Source: Bacillus safensis
GTDB lineage: Bacteria; Bacillota; Bacilli; Bacillales; Bacillaceae
Reading direction: 5' to 3'
Length of the DNA: 64,000 bases
Assembly (NCBI GenBank): GCA_030159235.1
Contig: BSBG01000001.1
Span: 310,001-374,000, forward strand
Below are positions 26,152-34,735 of this stretch, in pieces. The notes under the pieces are model-generated. The model was not told the DNA's origin. It made no database searches and saw only the letters and a program-made list of their open reading frames with translations. The translations under genes and the position numbers were made by a program. Position 1 is the first letter of the stretch. Each line of letters begins with the position of its first letter.

Positions 26152-27033
26152 ATGAAAAAAATGATTGCGATTGATTTAGACGGTACACTTTTAAATACCA
26201 AAAGTGAAATATCCGCTCAAAACCGAGAGGCATTGATTCGTGCGAAAGAAGCTGGATATATTGTCACCATCTGTACAGGGCGGGCAACTTTTGATGTGAA
26301 GGAGCTTCTTGGCGATTTGGACATCCCTATTATTGCGGCAAACGGTGGAACTGTTCATACTGAAGGATACGAGCTCTTCAGCCGAATCACACTAGACCAA
26401 GAAGCGGGGAAACGAGCTGCAAAGGCATTAGTGGAACGGAACATTTACTTTGAAGTATATACAGACGATGCTCTCCTCTCTCCTTTTGATGGAAAAGAGA
26501 AGCTGAAAGCAGAATTCGATCTGATCAAAAGCGCAAACCCAGATGAGGATTTAGCTGATTTATGGGAAGGCGCCATGACGCAATTTAAACAATTTGGCAT
26601 CAAACCAGTAGATGATATTCGTGAGATTTTTGAGTCAAATGATCCGACCTATAAATTACTCTGCTTCTCGTTTGATATGGACAAACTGCACGAAGCACGA
26701 CATCTTTTGGCGGACATGCCTGAGCTTTCATTGACCTCTTCGGGAAAACACATTATTGAGGTACTGCCAAAAGAGTCTGGAAAAGGACATGCCTTGAAAA
26801 AGCTCGCAGCCCATTATGGTGTAGACCGCTCACATATTTATGCGATTGGCGACAGCCCAAACGATCTATCCATGTTTGAAGAAGCGGGTCACCGCATTGC
26901 AATGGGGAATGCCGTCGATGTGATTAAAGATAAGAGCACCTACATCACAAAAGGGAATCATGAAGATGGGGTCGCTTATTTTATTGATCTTCTTTTACAA
27001 AATCAATTCCATGAAAAAAAGACGCTTGTCTGA
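26152..27033 (+). CDS. ywtE: HAD-superfamily phosphatase YwtE (Cof type)
   Basis: HAD subclass IIB (Cof) hydrolase, about 293 residues. Motif I is IAIDLDGTLLN near the N-terminus with both aspartates, motif II TICTGR, motif III lysine in KESGKGHALKK, and motif IV GDSPNDLSMFEEAG with AMGNAV. In B. subtilis YwtE is one of several phosphatases able to dephosphorylate the riboflavin intermediate ARPP; other sugar phosphates are also possible. Start: the ATG at 26152 lies 11 nt after AAGGAGG; an in-frame ATG at 26131 would overlap that site. It lies between tagT and pgdS as in B. subtilis. Confidence 0.9.
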   Translation: MKKMIAIDLDGTLLNTKSEISAQNREALIRAKEAGYIVTICTGRATFDVKELLGDLDIPIIAANGGTVHTEGYELFSRITLDQEAGKRAAKALVERNIYFEVYTDDALLSPFDGKEKLKAEFDLIKSANPDEDLADLWEGAMTQFKQFGIKPVDDIREIFESNDPTYKLLCFSFDMDKLHEARHLLADMPELSLTSSGKHIIEVLPKESGKGHALKKLAAHYGVDRSHIYAIGDSPNDLSMFEEAGHRIAMGNAVDVIKDKSTYITKGNHEDGVAYFIDLLLQNQFHEKKTLV

Positions 27034-27056
27034 TCAGCGCCTAGAGAGAAGTCAGA

Positions 27057-27087
27057 AGTCCAATCCGAGTGTGGATCGGGCTTTTTC
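27057..27087 (+). terminator. Terminator of ywtE
   Basis: Stem AGTCCAATCC/GGATCGGGCT (one mismatch, one G-U) with loop GAGTGT, followed by TTTTTC. Confidence 0.75.
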
Positions 27088-27088
27088 T

Positions 27089-28312
27089 TTATTTTTTTAT
27101 TCTTACAGCCGTCTCATATTTATCCTTCCAGTACGTACTTGTTTTCATATTAGTCAGGACAACACCGTTTGACACAGTGACATGAATGACTTGATTTGAT
27201 CCTGCATAAATAGCCGGCATCAATGAAGTCCCACCGAAGAAGACAAGATCTCCTGGCTTAAGTTCAGAACGTTTCACAGGCGTACCTGCTTTGACTTGAC
27301 CTGATGCATAACGAGGCAGCTCAATACCGAGTACTTCTTGATATACATATTGCGTAAACCCTGCTGTATCAAATCCTTGCTCTGGGTTCGTTCCGCCTTT
27401 GACATAAGGGACTTCGCCAATATACGTAGCGGCTTTTGATACGATAGGGTCTTCTTTCGCCAGCTCCAAATCTGTTAAACGTTTCGCACCTGTCCATTTC
27501 TCACGCCAATACGATTCAGACAAATAAGAAATCGTCACACTTTCCGAACGGCTCGCATGAATAAAGCGGTCGCCCCCAATATACATACCTACATGGGAAA
27601 TTCCCGGCTTATATGTGTTGCTAAAAAAAACAAAATCCCCGGGGCGGATATCGTCTCGCGCCACTTTTTCTCCGACGATCCACTGCTGTTCAGCACTTCG
27701 AGGTAAATATATGCCAAGTGATTTTTCAAATAAATACTGTAAAAAACCTGAACAATCAAAGCCATCCTTTGGATCTGCTCCACCAAATACATAAGGGATA
27801 CCTAAATATTTCATCGCATCTTTCACAAGAGGGTCATCAGAAATTTCTTGCGTACCAGGCAGTCGTTTGACCGCATACAATCGCTCTGTCCAATATTTGC
27901 TCTTGCTGACATCCGTTTTTACCACACCTTGACTAAGCGTGATATGGATGACCTGTTCATTACCAGCGTACAATGCCACATGTGTCGGGATATTCTTCGT
28001 TTCTTCAAGACTTCGGAAATACACAAGGTCACCAGGCTGCGCTTTGTCCCATGATACCTTTTCTCCAATCTGATATTGATCAATCACCTTCCGCGGCAAG
28101 TTAAATGATTCGGATGCCTTGTACACATATTGAATAAACCCAGATGCATCAAAGCCCGTTTTCGGATCGGTTCCTCCTTTTTGATAAGGTGTGCCAATGA
28201 GCTTTTCTGCTTGCTCCAAAAGAGACGGTGTTTGAGCAGATACCGATGATGGAGACATGAACATCAGCCCTATGAGCGCACAACCTCCAAGCAGCATTCC
28301 TTTCCATTTCAT
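27089..28312 (-). CDS. pgdS: Gamma-DL-glutamyl hydrolase PgdS (poly-gamma-glutamate depolymerase)
   Basis: Secreted endo-hydrolase that cuts gamma-PGA, encoded beside the synthase operon. Signal peptide about 1-26 (ending VSA). Three NlpC/P60 domains follow (about 30-150, 160-280, 288-407). Only the middle one has the intact catalytic pair: C187 in GFDCSGF and H240 in ISHVGMYIGG, plus H252. In the first domain the Cys position is A56 (GFDASGF), although H111 is kept; in the third it is T316 (GFDTAGF) and the catalytic His is also lost (LMPAIYAG). The protein is 407 residues against about 413 in B. subtilis. The outer domains may bind substrate. Confidence 0.93.
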   Translation of the reverse strand: MKWKGMLLGGCALIGLMFMSPSSVSAQTPSLLEQAEKLIGTPYQKGGTDPKTGFDASGFIQYVYKASESFNLPRKVIDQYQIGEKVSWDKAQPGDLVYFRSLEETKNIPTHVALYAGNEQVIHITLSQGVVKTDVSKSKYWTERLYAVKRLPGTQEISDDPLVKDAMKYLGIPYVFGGADPKDGFDCSGFLQYLFEKSLGIYLPRSAEQQWIVGEKVARDDIRPGDFVFFSNTYKPGISHVGMYIGGDRFIHASRSESVTISYLSESYWREKWTGAKRLTDLELAKEDPIVSKAATYIGEVPYVKGGTNPEQGFDTAGFTQYVYQEVLGIELPRYASGQVKAGTPVKRSELKPGDLVFFGGTSLMPAIYAGSNQVIHVTVSNGVVLTNMKTSTYWKDKYETAVRIKK

Positions 28313-28337
28313 GATTTATTCCCTCCTTTCTTCTATA

Positions 28338-28363
28338 GTTTCGGCATGACACCTTTCATTTTA
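28338..28363 (-). promoter_or_regulatory. Sigma-D-like promoter of pgdS
   Basis: Minus strand: TAAA (28360-28363), 14-bp spacer, GCCGAAAC (28338-28345), against the sigma-D consensus TAAA-N15-GCCGATAT. The spacer is one short and the -10 matches 6 of 8. B. subtilis pgdS (ywtD) is reported as sigma-D dependent. Confidence 0.5.
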
Positions 28364-28377
28364 CACCCTTTTTTGAC

Positions 28378-28405
28378 AAAAAAAGAGCACGCAATGTGCG
28401 TGCCC
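28378..28405 (-). terminator. Terminator of the pgs operon
   Basis: Minus-strand hairpin GGGCACGCA/TGCGTGCTC with loop CAT, followed by seven T. It separates pgsE from pgdS. Confidence 0.88.
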
Positions 28406-28420
28406 TTTTATGCTCTTTCG

Positions 28421-28591
28421 TTATTGACCTGCTTCCGCTTTTGACTGCTTTTGCTGTTCAATTTTTTGCATTTCAACCGAGATCTTTTGCTTTTCATGAT
28501 CTGTCAGGCTGTCACTAAATTTAAAAGCAGACATAAAGACAAAGACTAAAATTAACGCAACAAACGGCCAGCTTGCTTTTAGGAATTTCAT
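28421..28591 (-). CDS. pgsE: Small poly-gamma-glutamate accessory protein PgsE
   Basis: 56-residue membrane protein: one N-terminal span (about 8-22, SWPFVALILVFVFMSAF) and a charged amphipathic tail (TDHEKQKISVEMQKIEQQ). It matches B. subtilis PgsE/YwtC in length and in the MKF.KA.WPFVA start and LTD.EKQKI core. PgsE supports gamma-PGA production, reported to matter especially with zinc, though its mechanism is unclear. Its ATG overlaps the pgsA stop (ATGA), so it is translated as the last gene of pgsBCAE. The rbs lies in the end of pgsA (GGGAAAGAAAAG). Confidence 0.9.
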   Translation of the reverse strand: MKFLKASWPFVALILVFVFMSAFKFSDSLTDHEKQKISVEMQKIEQQKQSKAEAGQ

Positions 28592-29757
28592 TTCTTTTCT
28601 TTCCCTCCGTTTTCTTTTAAGTTTTTAACTTTATCAGCGTGATCTACTTCAAAGAAAATGTGTCCGTCTTTTTCTTTCCAATCCGCATTTGTTCCATTAG
28701 TGAGCATACGGATAATGGCTTTTGATTCTAGAGATCCTGCTTTTAACGGGGCTGGTGTTGCTTCTTTGATGTACATTGGGACAACTTCAAATGTCGCTTT
28801 TCCATCTTCATTCAGATGATACTGAACAAGTGCAGAATCACGTGTTCTTGACCAGCCTTGGTCAAAGATAAAGTTTCCTAGGCTATAGAAAATCGCCGTT
28901 CCATTATAAACTTCCATCGGTTCAAGGACGTGCGGGTGAGCACCGATAATGATATCAGCACCGGCCTTGGACATCGCTCTTGCCAATTCTCGTTGTCTGT
29001 CGTTTACTTCATTGTTGTACTCCTGTCCCCAGTGAGCATGAACAACGACAATATCTGCCTTTTCAGCGGCCTGCGAAATCATCGGAATAAAGATAGATGG
29101 ATCGGCTGGCAGAATCCCCGCCTGACGATTCGTTGCTTTAAAATCTTTCCCATACACATCTGTGAAACCCAGTGTAGCGATGTTGACACCATTTACTTCT
29201 TTGTACGAAATGTTCTGCTCCGCATCTGGGAGATTACGTCCGGCACCTGTATAGTCCATGTCAGCTTGTTCAAAGGCATCAATCGTATTGTTCAGCCCTT
29301 TTTCACCATAGTCTGCCGCATGGTTATTCGCAAAGTTTACTACTGAGAAATTTAAATCCTTCAACGCTTGGACAGAATCTTCATCTGTTTTTAAATGAAT
29401 ATTCTTTTGAGCCGCCTGCTCCTTATCCGATGCAACTGGATGCTCAAAGTTGCCTGTCACATAATCTGACACATCAAAATATGGCTTTGCATAGCGGAAG
29501 AGATGCTGTTTTCCATAGCGGTCTGTTACTTTCTCTACGTTTCTTCCAAACATAATGTCACCGACAAACGAAGCGGTCAGGATGTTTTGTGGATTCTTTT
29601 GTACAGTTGGCACTTGTGCTTTCCCGATAAACGTAAATAGAAATGTACAAGCAATGACGATCGGTAAAGCAATCAGTACGTGTTTATTCGTCTTTTTCTT
29701 TTGATTCTTTGTGATTTTCAGCAGCTTTTCCTGAAAGCTCAATTTTTTATTCATCAT
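28588..29757 (-). CDS. pgsA: Poly-gamma-glutamate synthesis/export protein PgsA (CapA)
   Basis: CapA-family metallophosphatase-like protein required for gamma-PGA export and anchoring. Short cytosolic N-terminus (LSFQEKLLKITKNQKKK), one membrane span (about 28-46, LIALPIVIACTFLFTFIG), then the extracellular domain with ASFVGDIMFGRNVE, VTGNFEHP, NFANNHAADYGEKG, VVVHAHWGQEY and IIGAHPHVLEP. About 389 residues. Start: two consecutive ATG codons (29757 and 29754) follow AAGGTG; either is plausible, and the second gives the closest match to the B. subtilis N-terminus. The GTG further upstream overlaps the ribosome binding site. Confidence 0.93.
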   Translation of the reverse strand: MMNKKLSFQEKLLKITKNQKKKTNKHVLIALPIVIACTFLFTFIGKAQVPTVQKNPQNILTASFVGDIMFGRNVEKVTDRYGKQHLFRYAKPYFDVSDYVTGNFEHPVASDKEQAAQKNIHLKTDEDSVQALKDLNFSVVNFANNHAADYGEKGLNNTIDAFEQADMDYTGAGRNLPDAEQNISYKEVNGVNIATLGFTDVYGKDFKATNRQAGILPADPSIFIPMISQAAEKADIVVVHAHWGQEYNNEVNDRQRELARAMSKAGADIIIGAHPHVLEPMEVYNGTAIFYSLGNFIFDQGWSRTRDSALVQYHLNEDGKATFEVVPMYIKEATPAPLKAGSLESKAIIRMLTNGTNADWKEKDGHIFFEVDHADKVKNLKENGGKEKK

Positions 29758-29772
29758 TGGACACACCTTATC

Positions 29773-30222
29773 TTAAAATAGATAGTAAACATACATGATG
29801 GCAAATGTTGCACCACTTAGAAGTAACGTGCTTCCAAGGGTAATCGTAAGACCTTGCTTTTGAATCGTATTCGCAATCAATCCAGGGACGATGATTCCAA
29901 TTCCGCGGAATTCAGCTATTTCAAATGGGACCACTGGATAGAAGAAATCAAAGATCAGCTTTAAGGCAATCCCTGTAATCAGCATCGCAGCAAACTTTCT
30001 ACGTCCGTATAAAATCATGAATTTTGATAGACCAAAACGAACGATCACATACGTAAGCAAGCTGACAGATAAGACGACTAAAATGAAGACTGGCTGGTTA
30101 AATACGAGCGCCAGATAACCTGGCACTACAAGTCCAGCTGGTACGATTCCTGTTTTTTCTGCAAAGATTAAACTAAGTAGAACACCTAAAATTAACGAGA
30201 TATAAAGATCTGATCCGAACAT
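29773..30222 (-). CDS. pgsC: Poly-gamma-glutamate synthase membrane subunit PgsC (CapC)
   Basis: 149-residue membrane subunit of the gamma-PGA ligase complex with about five predicted spans (YISLILGVLLSLIFAEKTGIVPAGLVVPGYLAL and three or more downstream). It associates with PgsB to form the catalytic unit at the membrane. Family motif GIIVPGLIANTIQKQGL near residue 110. The gene lies between pgsB and pgsA with short spacers, and has a TAGGAGG ribosome binding site 11 nt before its ATG. Confidence 0.95.
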   Translation of the reverse strand: MFGSDLYISLILGVLLSLIFAEKTGIVPAGLVVPGYLALVFNQPVFILVVLSVSLLTYVIVRFGLSKFMILYGRRKFAAMLITGIALKLIFDFFYPVVPFEIAEFRGIGIIVPGLIANTIQKQGLTITLGSTLLLSGATFAIMYVYYLF

Positions 30223-30237
30223 TTTCTATATTTCCTC

Positions 30238-31419
30238 CTAGCTGACAAGCTGCTTAATTTTGTATTCTTGAATTTTTTCGATTAACGGTTCAGCGGCACC
30301 ATGGATATTGCCGACTCCATAAACCACTCGATTATGAAGCTTTTTCTCAAGCATATTCATAATTTGTTCTGTAGATTGATATTCAAGGTTGTGTAAGTGG
30401 TCAGCCGGAATTTTTCCTTCCTCATATGCCTTTACAATTGGATCTGTTGTTTCACCAATTAAGACAAGATCACTTGCTTCAATATAAGGAAGTACATCCT
30501 CCGCAAACTGGATCGTTCTATCTACACGATCCGCACGGCAGTTCATGATAATAATCGGTTCATCTGTTGGATATCCAATTTCTTTCACACGCTTCCAAAT
30601 ATTCAATGTAGATGATGCGTCGTTTGCCGCAAATCCATTTACAAAGTGTCCAGGTGTTTTTGCGTCCATTAATGGGAGAATTCTCATCGCTCCTGGATCA
30701 GGCGGTGCATTTAACATTCCTTTAAATGCCGTATCTTCATCAATCCCTAATGCTTGGGCCACACCAAGTGCAAGTGAAGCATTATCTGGGAAAACCATGT
30801 ACTCAAATTTCCGCAAAAACTCATCGGAAATCTTGGAATTATCTGCAACAATCACTTCTGTGTTGCGTTTTTTCGCAATCTCTTTAAAGAAATCCGTATA
30901 TTCACTATCCGTAATAACCAAGTGTCCATTGTAAGGAATTGTCGCTGTGAAGGCTTCTGCTATTTCATCAAGTGTCGGCCCCATAACATCCATATGATCT
31001 TCAAGAACGTTTACGATTACGCCAATGTTTGCTTGAAGCAGCTCTTCCTGAAAGATAATTTGGTAATCTGGATTTACCGCCATACATTCACTAACGATGG
31101 CATTTGCTCCTCTTTCAACTGTTTCTCTCATAACTTCCTTCTGCTCTCCGATATTCGGTCCTTGCGGTTTCCTTTTAATCGGTTTCTCCTCTGGCGTATC
31201 CCAATAAATCATTCTTGCATCCGTTCCCGTTGTTTTGCCGACAGTTTTATAACCTGCCTCCATTAAGATACCGGTTGTCAATCTTGTGACGGTAGACTTC
31301 CCGCGAATACCATTAATATTGACGCGCACCGGCAGGGCATCGATATTTTTCTGATGACGCTTCTTTTCAATAAAGCCAATCCCTAACATGATGACACAGG
31401 CTATAACGATTAACCACAT
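30238..31419 (-). CDS. pgsB: Poly-gamma-glutamate synthase ATPase/ligase subunit PgsB (CapB)
   Basis: Amide ligase of the Mur-ligase type that polymerises glutamate through gamma bonds using ATP. The 393-residue protein has an N-terminal membrane anchor (WLIVIACVIMLGIGF), a P-loop-like NGIRGKSTVTRLT (about residues 34-46), TVGKTTGTDARMIYWDTPEE, VSECMAVNPDYQ, NVLEDHMDVMG and NCRADRVDRT. It is very close to the B. subtilis PgsB I recall. First gene of pgsBCAE. The ribosome binding site AAAGGAG is unusually far (about 13 nt) from the ATG, which may limit translation. Confidence 0.95.
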   Translation of the reverse strand: MWLIVIACVIMLGIGFIEKKRHQKNIDALPVRVNINGIRGKSTVTRLTTGILMEAGYKTVGKTTGTDARMIYWDTPEEKPIKRKPQGPNIGEQKEVMRETVERGANAIVSECMAVNPDYQIIFQEELLQANIGVIVNVLEDHMDVMGPTLDEIAEAFTATIPYNGHLVITDSEYTDFFKEIAKKRNTEVIVADNSKISDEFLRKFEYMVFPDNASLALGVAQALGIDEDTAFKGMLNAPPDPGAMRILPLMDAKTPGHFVNGFAANDASSTLNIWKRVKEIGYPTDEPIIIMNCRADRVDRTIQFAEDVLPYIEASDLVLIGETTDPIVKAYEEGKIPADHLHNLEYQSTEQIMNMLEKKLHNRVVYGVGNIHGAAEPLIEKIQEYKIKQLVS

Positions 31420-31468
31420 CGCTTATCTACATCTCCTTTTTTTATGAGTGTGATATGTAAATTCACTC

Positions 31469-31519
31469 AACAGTATATCTGTTCAGCATAAAATCACAAT
31501 CGGTATTATGTAACATAAT
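31469..31519 (-). promoter_or_regulatory. pgs operon promoter with two inverted repeats
   Basis: Minus strand: -35 TTGTGA (31494-31499), 16-bp spacer, -10 TATACT (31472-31477). The -10 lies inside an inverted repeat AACAG-N5-CTGTT (31469-31483). A second perfect repeat, ATTATG-N3-CATAAT (31505-31519), lies just upstream of the -35, an activator-type position. DegU and ComP/ComA-dependent control of pgs is known in B. subtilis, but neither repeat can be assigned to a regulator here. Confidence 0.55.
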
Positions 31520-32106
31520 CTTTCAGTTCCTCGTATGCCAAATTCCTCTAATCAGAAGGCTTTTTTGCCTACCCGTCCATCAAATGAAAAGGCCAAAAGG
31601 CGGACAAAAATCAGCCTGAATTTCTGCTGAATTCAAGAGAAAGCGTTACCATCAATGATCGGAAAATCTTTTGTCCTTTTCTCCCTAAATTTTTTGACAA
31701 TTATTAAGATGTATTTTGAATCAATGTTTTAAAACCCACTCTGCTCTAGAACATCAGTTATATCAGTGCTTTAAATGAATAGTGCGTGTTTTGAAATGTT
31801 TTATGTTTTTAAACGGACAGGTTAGAAAGTCATCCTCATTTGTCAGAATGCTATGTGTTGACCCATGACAAAGGTCACCTCTAAAAAAATCAAGTCATCT
31901 GCTTCATTTCAGGTCACGAAAAATTGGGATAAGATGTAAAGTATTGATCATTTAGGTGTATCTTCTCTTTACGATATTCGCTCCTAATGACCTAAACAAT
32001 GAAACATTATTCATTTGTTTTTATCAAGATTCATCATTTCTTAACATTTTTAATATGAATTTAGTTGAAAGTTGTCAGCCCATGTCATGCTTTCCCCAAA
32101 GGGGAC
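31520..32106. other. Long AT-rich intergenic region, no gene seen
   Basis: About 590 bp between the pgs promoter and the second germination operon. I find no ORF with a ribosome binding site, no strong hairpin and no repeat. It probably holds upstream regulatory sequence of pgs. Confidence 0.5.
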
Positions 32107-32135
32107 GAATAAAATTCGCTTCTCCGCTTACACTA
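32107..32135 (+). promoter_or_regulatory. Sigma-G-like promoter of the second ger operon
   Basis: -35 GAATA (32107-32111), 17-bp spacer, -10 TACACTA (32129-32135), followed 31 bp later by the start codon. It is the same arrangement as before the gerB-like operon. Confidence 0.5.
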
Positions 32136-32166
32136 AGGTTTCAAAACCTGTGAAAGGAGGCTAAAG

Positions 32167-33648
32167 ATGCCAAACGCCAATGAGCAAACACGCCTGCATT
32201 TTTTATCAGGCAGCTTCGAGGAGAAAATTCGGATCCTGAAAAAAACCTTTCAGCAAAGCGGCGATTTTGAATACCGCGAGTTAATGGTGAATGAAACGAA
32301 ATCTGTGCTGTTTTTTATTAAAACAAGAGTGGATGAAGGCAAACTAAATGATTTCATCATCGGCAACTTGTTAGGCCCTCCTGGAAAGCAGGATTATACA
32401 AAATCCCTTAGCACACTTGAAACAGGCGACTTGACGCTGGTCACAGACAGTATTATTGCAGGAAGTATTGCCTTTCTTGATGAAAATGCCTCGCAGATCA
32501 AGTTATTTACTGTTGGACAGCCGCCGCTGCGCTCTATTTCTGAACCTTCTTCTGAAAGTATTATTGCGGGCGCACATGATGGATTTGTCGAAAGTCTTGA
32601 TACCAATATCTACTTACTGCGTTCGCATTTAAATGATCGGAAGCTCGCCATTCAGTATCATAAGATCGGGACAAAATCGGAAACAAAGCTTGCAACGGTT
32701 TATATATCTGATATTGCCAATCAAGAAAAGGTCGAAGAGGTAAACAGACGGATTTCTTCTATTAAAGTAGACACACTGATAAGTCCTGGTTCTATCGTTG
32801 AGGCAATTGAGGAAGATTCATTTTCTATTTTCCCTCAGCTGATTGATACAGAACGTCCGGACAAGGTGAGATCTGCAATCCTTGAGGGCAGGATAGTCGT
32901 ACTCATGGATGGCAGTCCAATGGCCATCATTCTGCCTATCACGTTTTTTAGCTTCTTTCAGTCACCAGATGATTATAATAGCCGCTGGATACCAGCTACG
33001 TTTATTCGTATTCTTCGTTATCTTGCCTGTGTCATAGCAGTCATTTTGCCTTCTTTTTATATTGCTGTTATTTCGTTTCATTATGAGGTTGTCCCAGATG
33101 AACTAGCCATTACGATGAAGAACTCTATTATCGGCATTCCCTTTCCTCCATTAATAGAGGCTATGCTAATGGAGATCACGATTGAACTCATACGCGAGGC
33201 CGGGGTGCGTCTGCCTAAACCAATCGGGCAGACCATTGGAATCGTAGGTGGTTTGGTTATTGGGGATGCGGTTGTACAAGCAGGACTTATTTCGAATGTC
33301 CAAGTTATTGTCGTTGCTGTGACGGCTGTCGCTTCATTTGTACTTCCGTCGTTTGAAATGACGTCCACGATCAGGATGCTTCGGTTCCCGCTCATGTTTA
33401 TGGCGTCGATGTTTGGATTTATTGGCATTTCATTTGGACTGGCCATCGTCCTCATGAATCTATGCCGCCTAGAATCACTTGGGGTGCCGTACTTATCACC
33501 TGTTGCTCCATTTAACTGGCAGGACTTAAAAGACACCATCATTCGATTGCCTATGTGGATGTACAAACAGCGCCCTGTGTATTTGAATCCGCAAAAGAAA
33601 GAGCAAATTAAAAATTTGAGAGGGTGGAAAAACAATCATGAAGAATAA
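32167..33648 (+). CDS. Spore germinant receptor subunit A, second operon (GerA family)
   Basis: 493-residue GerA-family A subunit, paralogous to the gerBA product in this window. Soluble N-terminal region with AHDGFVESLDTNIYLLRSHL and EEDSFSIFPQLIDTERPD, then membrane spans (RYLACVIAVILPSFYIAVIS, LPKPIGQTIGIVGGLVIGDA). A GAAAGGAGG site precedes the ATG. It is inserted between pgsB and rbsR, which are adjacent in B. subtilis, so this operon is an addition or relocation. I do not assign gerA, gerK or yndDEF, because sequence alone does not separate them here. Confidence 0.88.
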   Translation: MPNANEQTRLHFLSGSFEEKIRILKKTFQQSGDFEYRELMVNETKSVLFFIKTRVDEGKLNDFIIGNLLGPPGKQDYTKSLSTLETGDLTLVTDSIIAGSIAFLDENASQIKLFTVGQPPLRSISEPSSESIIAGAHDGFVESLDTNIYLLRSHLNDRKLAIQYHKIGTKSETKLATVYISDIANQEKVEEVNRRISSIKVDTLISPGSIVEAIEEDSFSIFPQLIDTERPDKVRSAILEGRIVVLMDGSPMAIILPITFFSFFQSPDDYNSRWIPATFIRILRYLACVIAVILPSFYIAVISFHYEVVPDELAITMKNSIIGIPFPPLIEAMLMEITIELIREAGVRLPKPIGQTIGIVGGLVIGDAVVQAGLISNVQVIVVAVTAVASFVLPSFEMTSTIRMLRFPLMFMASMFGFIGISFGLAIVLMNLCRLESLGVPYLSPVAPFNWQDLKDTIIRLPMWMYKQRPVYLNPQKKEQIKNLRGWKNNHEE

Positions 33649-34735
33649 GATATCTCCCCCTCAGGCTGCTTTTTTTATCATTCAATCTCAAATTGGTGTT
33701 GGTATTTTAGCGCTCCCCCATTTGCTCATGAAAGACATGGGGCACGATGGCTGGATGGCGATTATTTTAGCGTGTTTTTTTATCCAGATCATCAATACCA
33801 TTTTTCTTTATATCATCCACAAGTATCCTGAGACGTCATTTTTCCAAGCGCTGATTGAGGTCTTTGGAAAATGGATTGGACGCCTTTTGGTCACGCTCTA
33901 TATGATATACTTTGCCTCAGTTTGTATCGTGGTGCTGTCTATCTTCACAAGGATTCTTGGCATATGGGTGCTCCCACTCACACCGAACTGGGTCATTAAC
34001 CTATTACTCATGATATGTATTATCTATATCGCAAAGGAGAAAATTACAGCCATTGTTAGGTTTAACTTTATCTTAACTCCCTTTTTGCTTATGCTCTCTC
34101 TCTTGATGCTCTATGCATTGAAAGGAACCAATATTGATTATCTCATGCCTTTTTTCCAAACGGATATTTCTCAATTCCGGCTTGGATTGAAGGACGTGGT
34201 GCTGTCAATGAATGGATTTGAGATGATTCTTGTCATCTCTCCACTGATGAAGGGCACCATTAAGCAACGATATAAAGTGATGACCATTTCAAATATATGT
34301 ACGACGCTTTACTACCTATTTATTACATTAATCTGTTTTATGTTTTTCAGTCCGGCTGAGCTTGATATCATCCCGAATCCTGTGTTGTATCTATTAAAAA
34401 CCATTTCATTCGGTGTCATTGAGCGAACGGATTTAATTTTCTTAAGCTTTTGGGTCTTTGTCATCCTAGCCACACTGAGTAATTATCTGTACTTTTGTGC
34501 AAATGGTCTGTCCAGTATGCTGAAGAAAAAAAATCACAAAAAATATGTCTACTATTTTGCCATTTTGATTTATGCTGCCAGCTGTTTTCTTTCAACTGAT
34601 AACTTTAGAATTCAGCGCTTCAATGACTTTACCACCGTTGCGCAATATTCATTTATTTACACACTTCCGATCATTATGGCCGTTATCATTTTGATCAAAC
34701 ACCGAAAAGGAAAGGTGAAATCACATGCATCATAG
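33638..34735 (+). CDS. Spore germinant receptor subunit B, second operon
   Basis: 365-residue APC-type membrane protein with about ten spans, starting QAAFFIIQSQIGVGILALPHLL. It corresponds to the GerAB/GerBB family and would form the receptor's permease-like subunit. It overlaps the A-subunit gene by 11 bp, and its start is preceded by GAGGGTGG. It is clearly diverged from the other B subunit in this window (motif QIGVGILALP against TMIGAGILTIP), so the two operons are not a recent duplication. Confidence 0.88.
   Translation: MKNKISPPQAAFFIIQSQIGVGILALPHLLMKDMGHDGWMAIILACFFIQIINTIFLYIIHKYPETSFFQALIEVFGKWIGRLLVTLYMIYFASVCIVVLSIFTRILGIWVLPLTPNWVINLLLMICIIYIAKEKITAIVRFNFILTPFLLMLSLLMLYALKGTNIDYLMPFFQTDISQFRLGLKDVVLSMNGFEMILVISPLMKGTIKQRYKVMTISNICTTLYYLFITLICFMFFSPAELDIIPNPVLYLLKTISFGVIERTDLIFLSFWVFVILATLSNYLYFCANGLSSMLKKKNHKKYVYYFAILIYAASCFLSTDNFRIQRFNDFTTVAQYSFIYTLPIIMAVIILIKHRKGKVKSHAS

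Noticed and set aside
31691-31720. TTGACA in the pgs-ger intergenic region as a plus-strand promoter
   Set aside because: No acceptable -10 at 16-18 bp.
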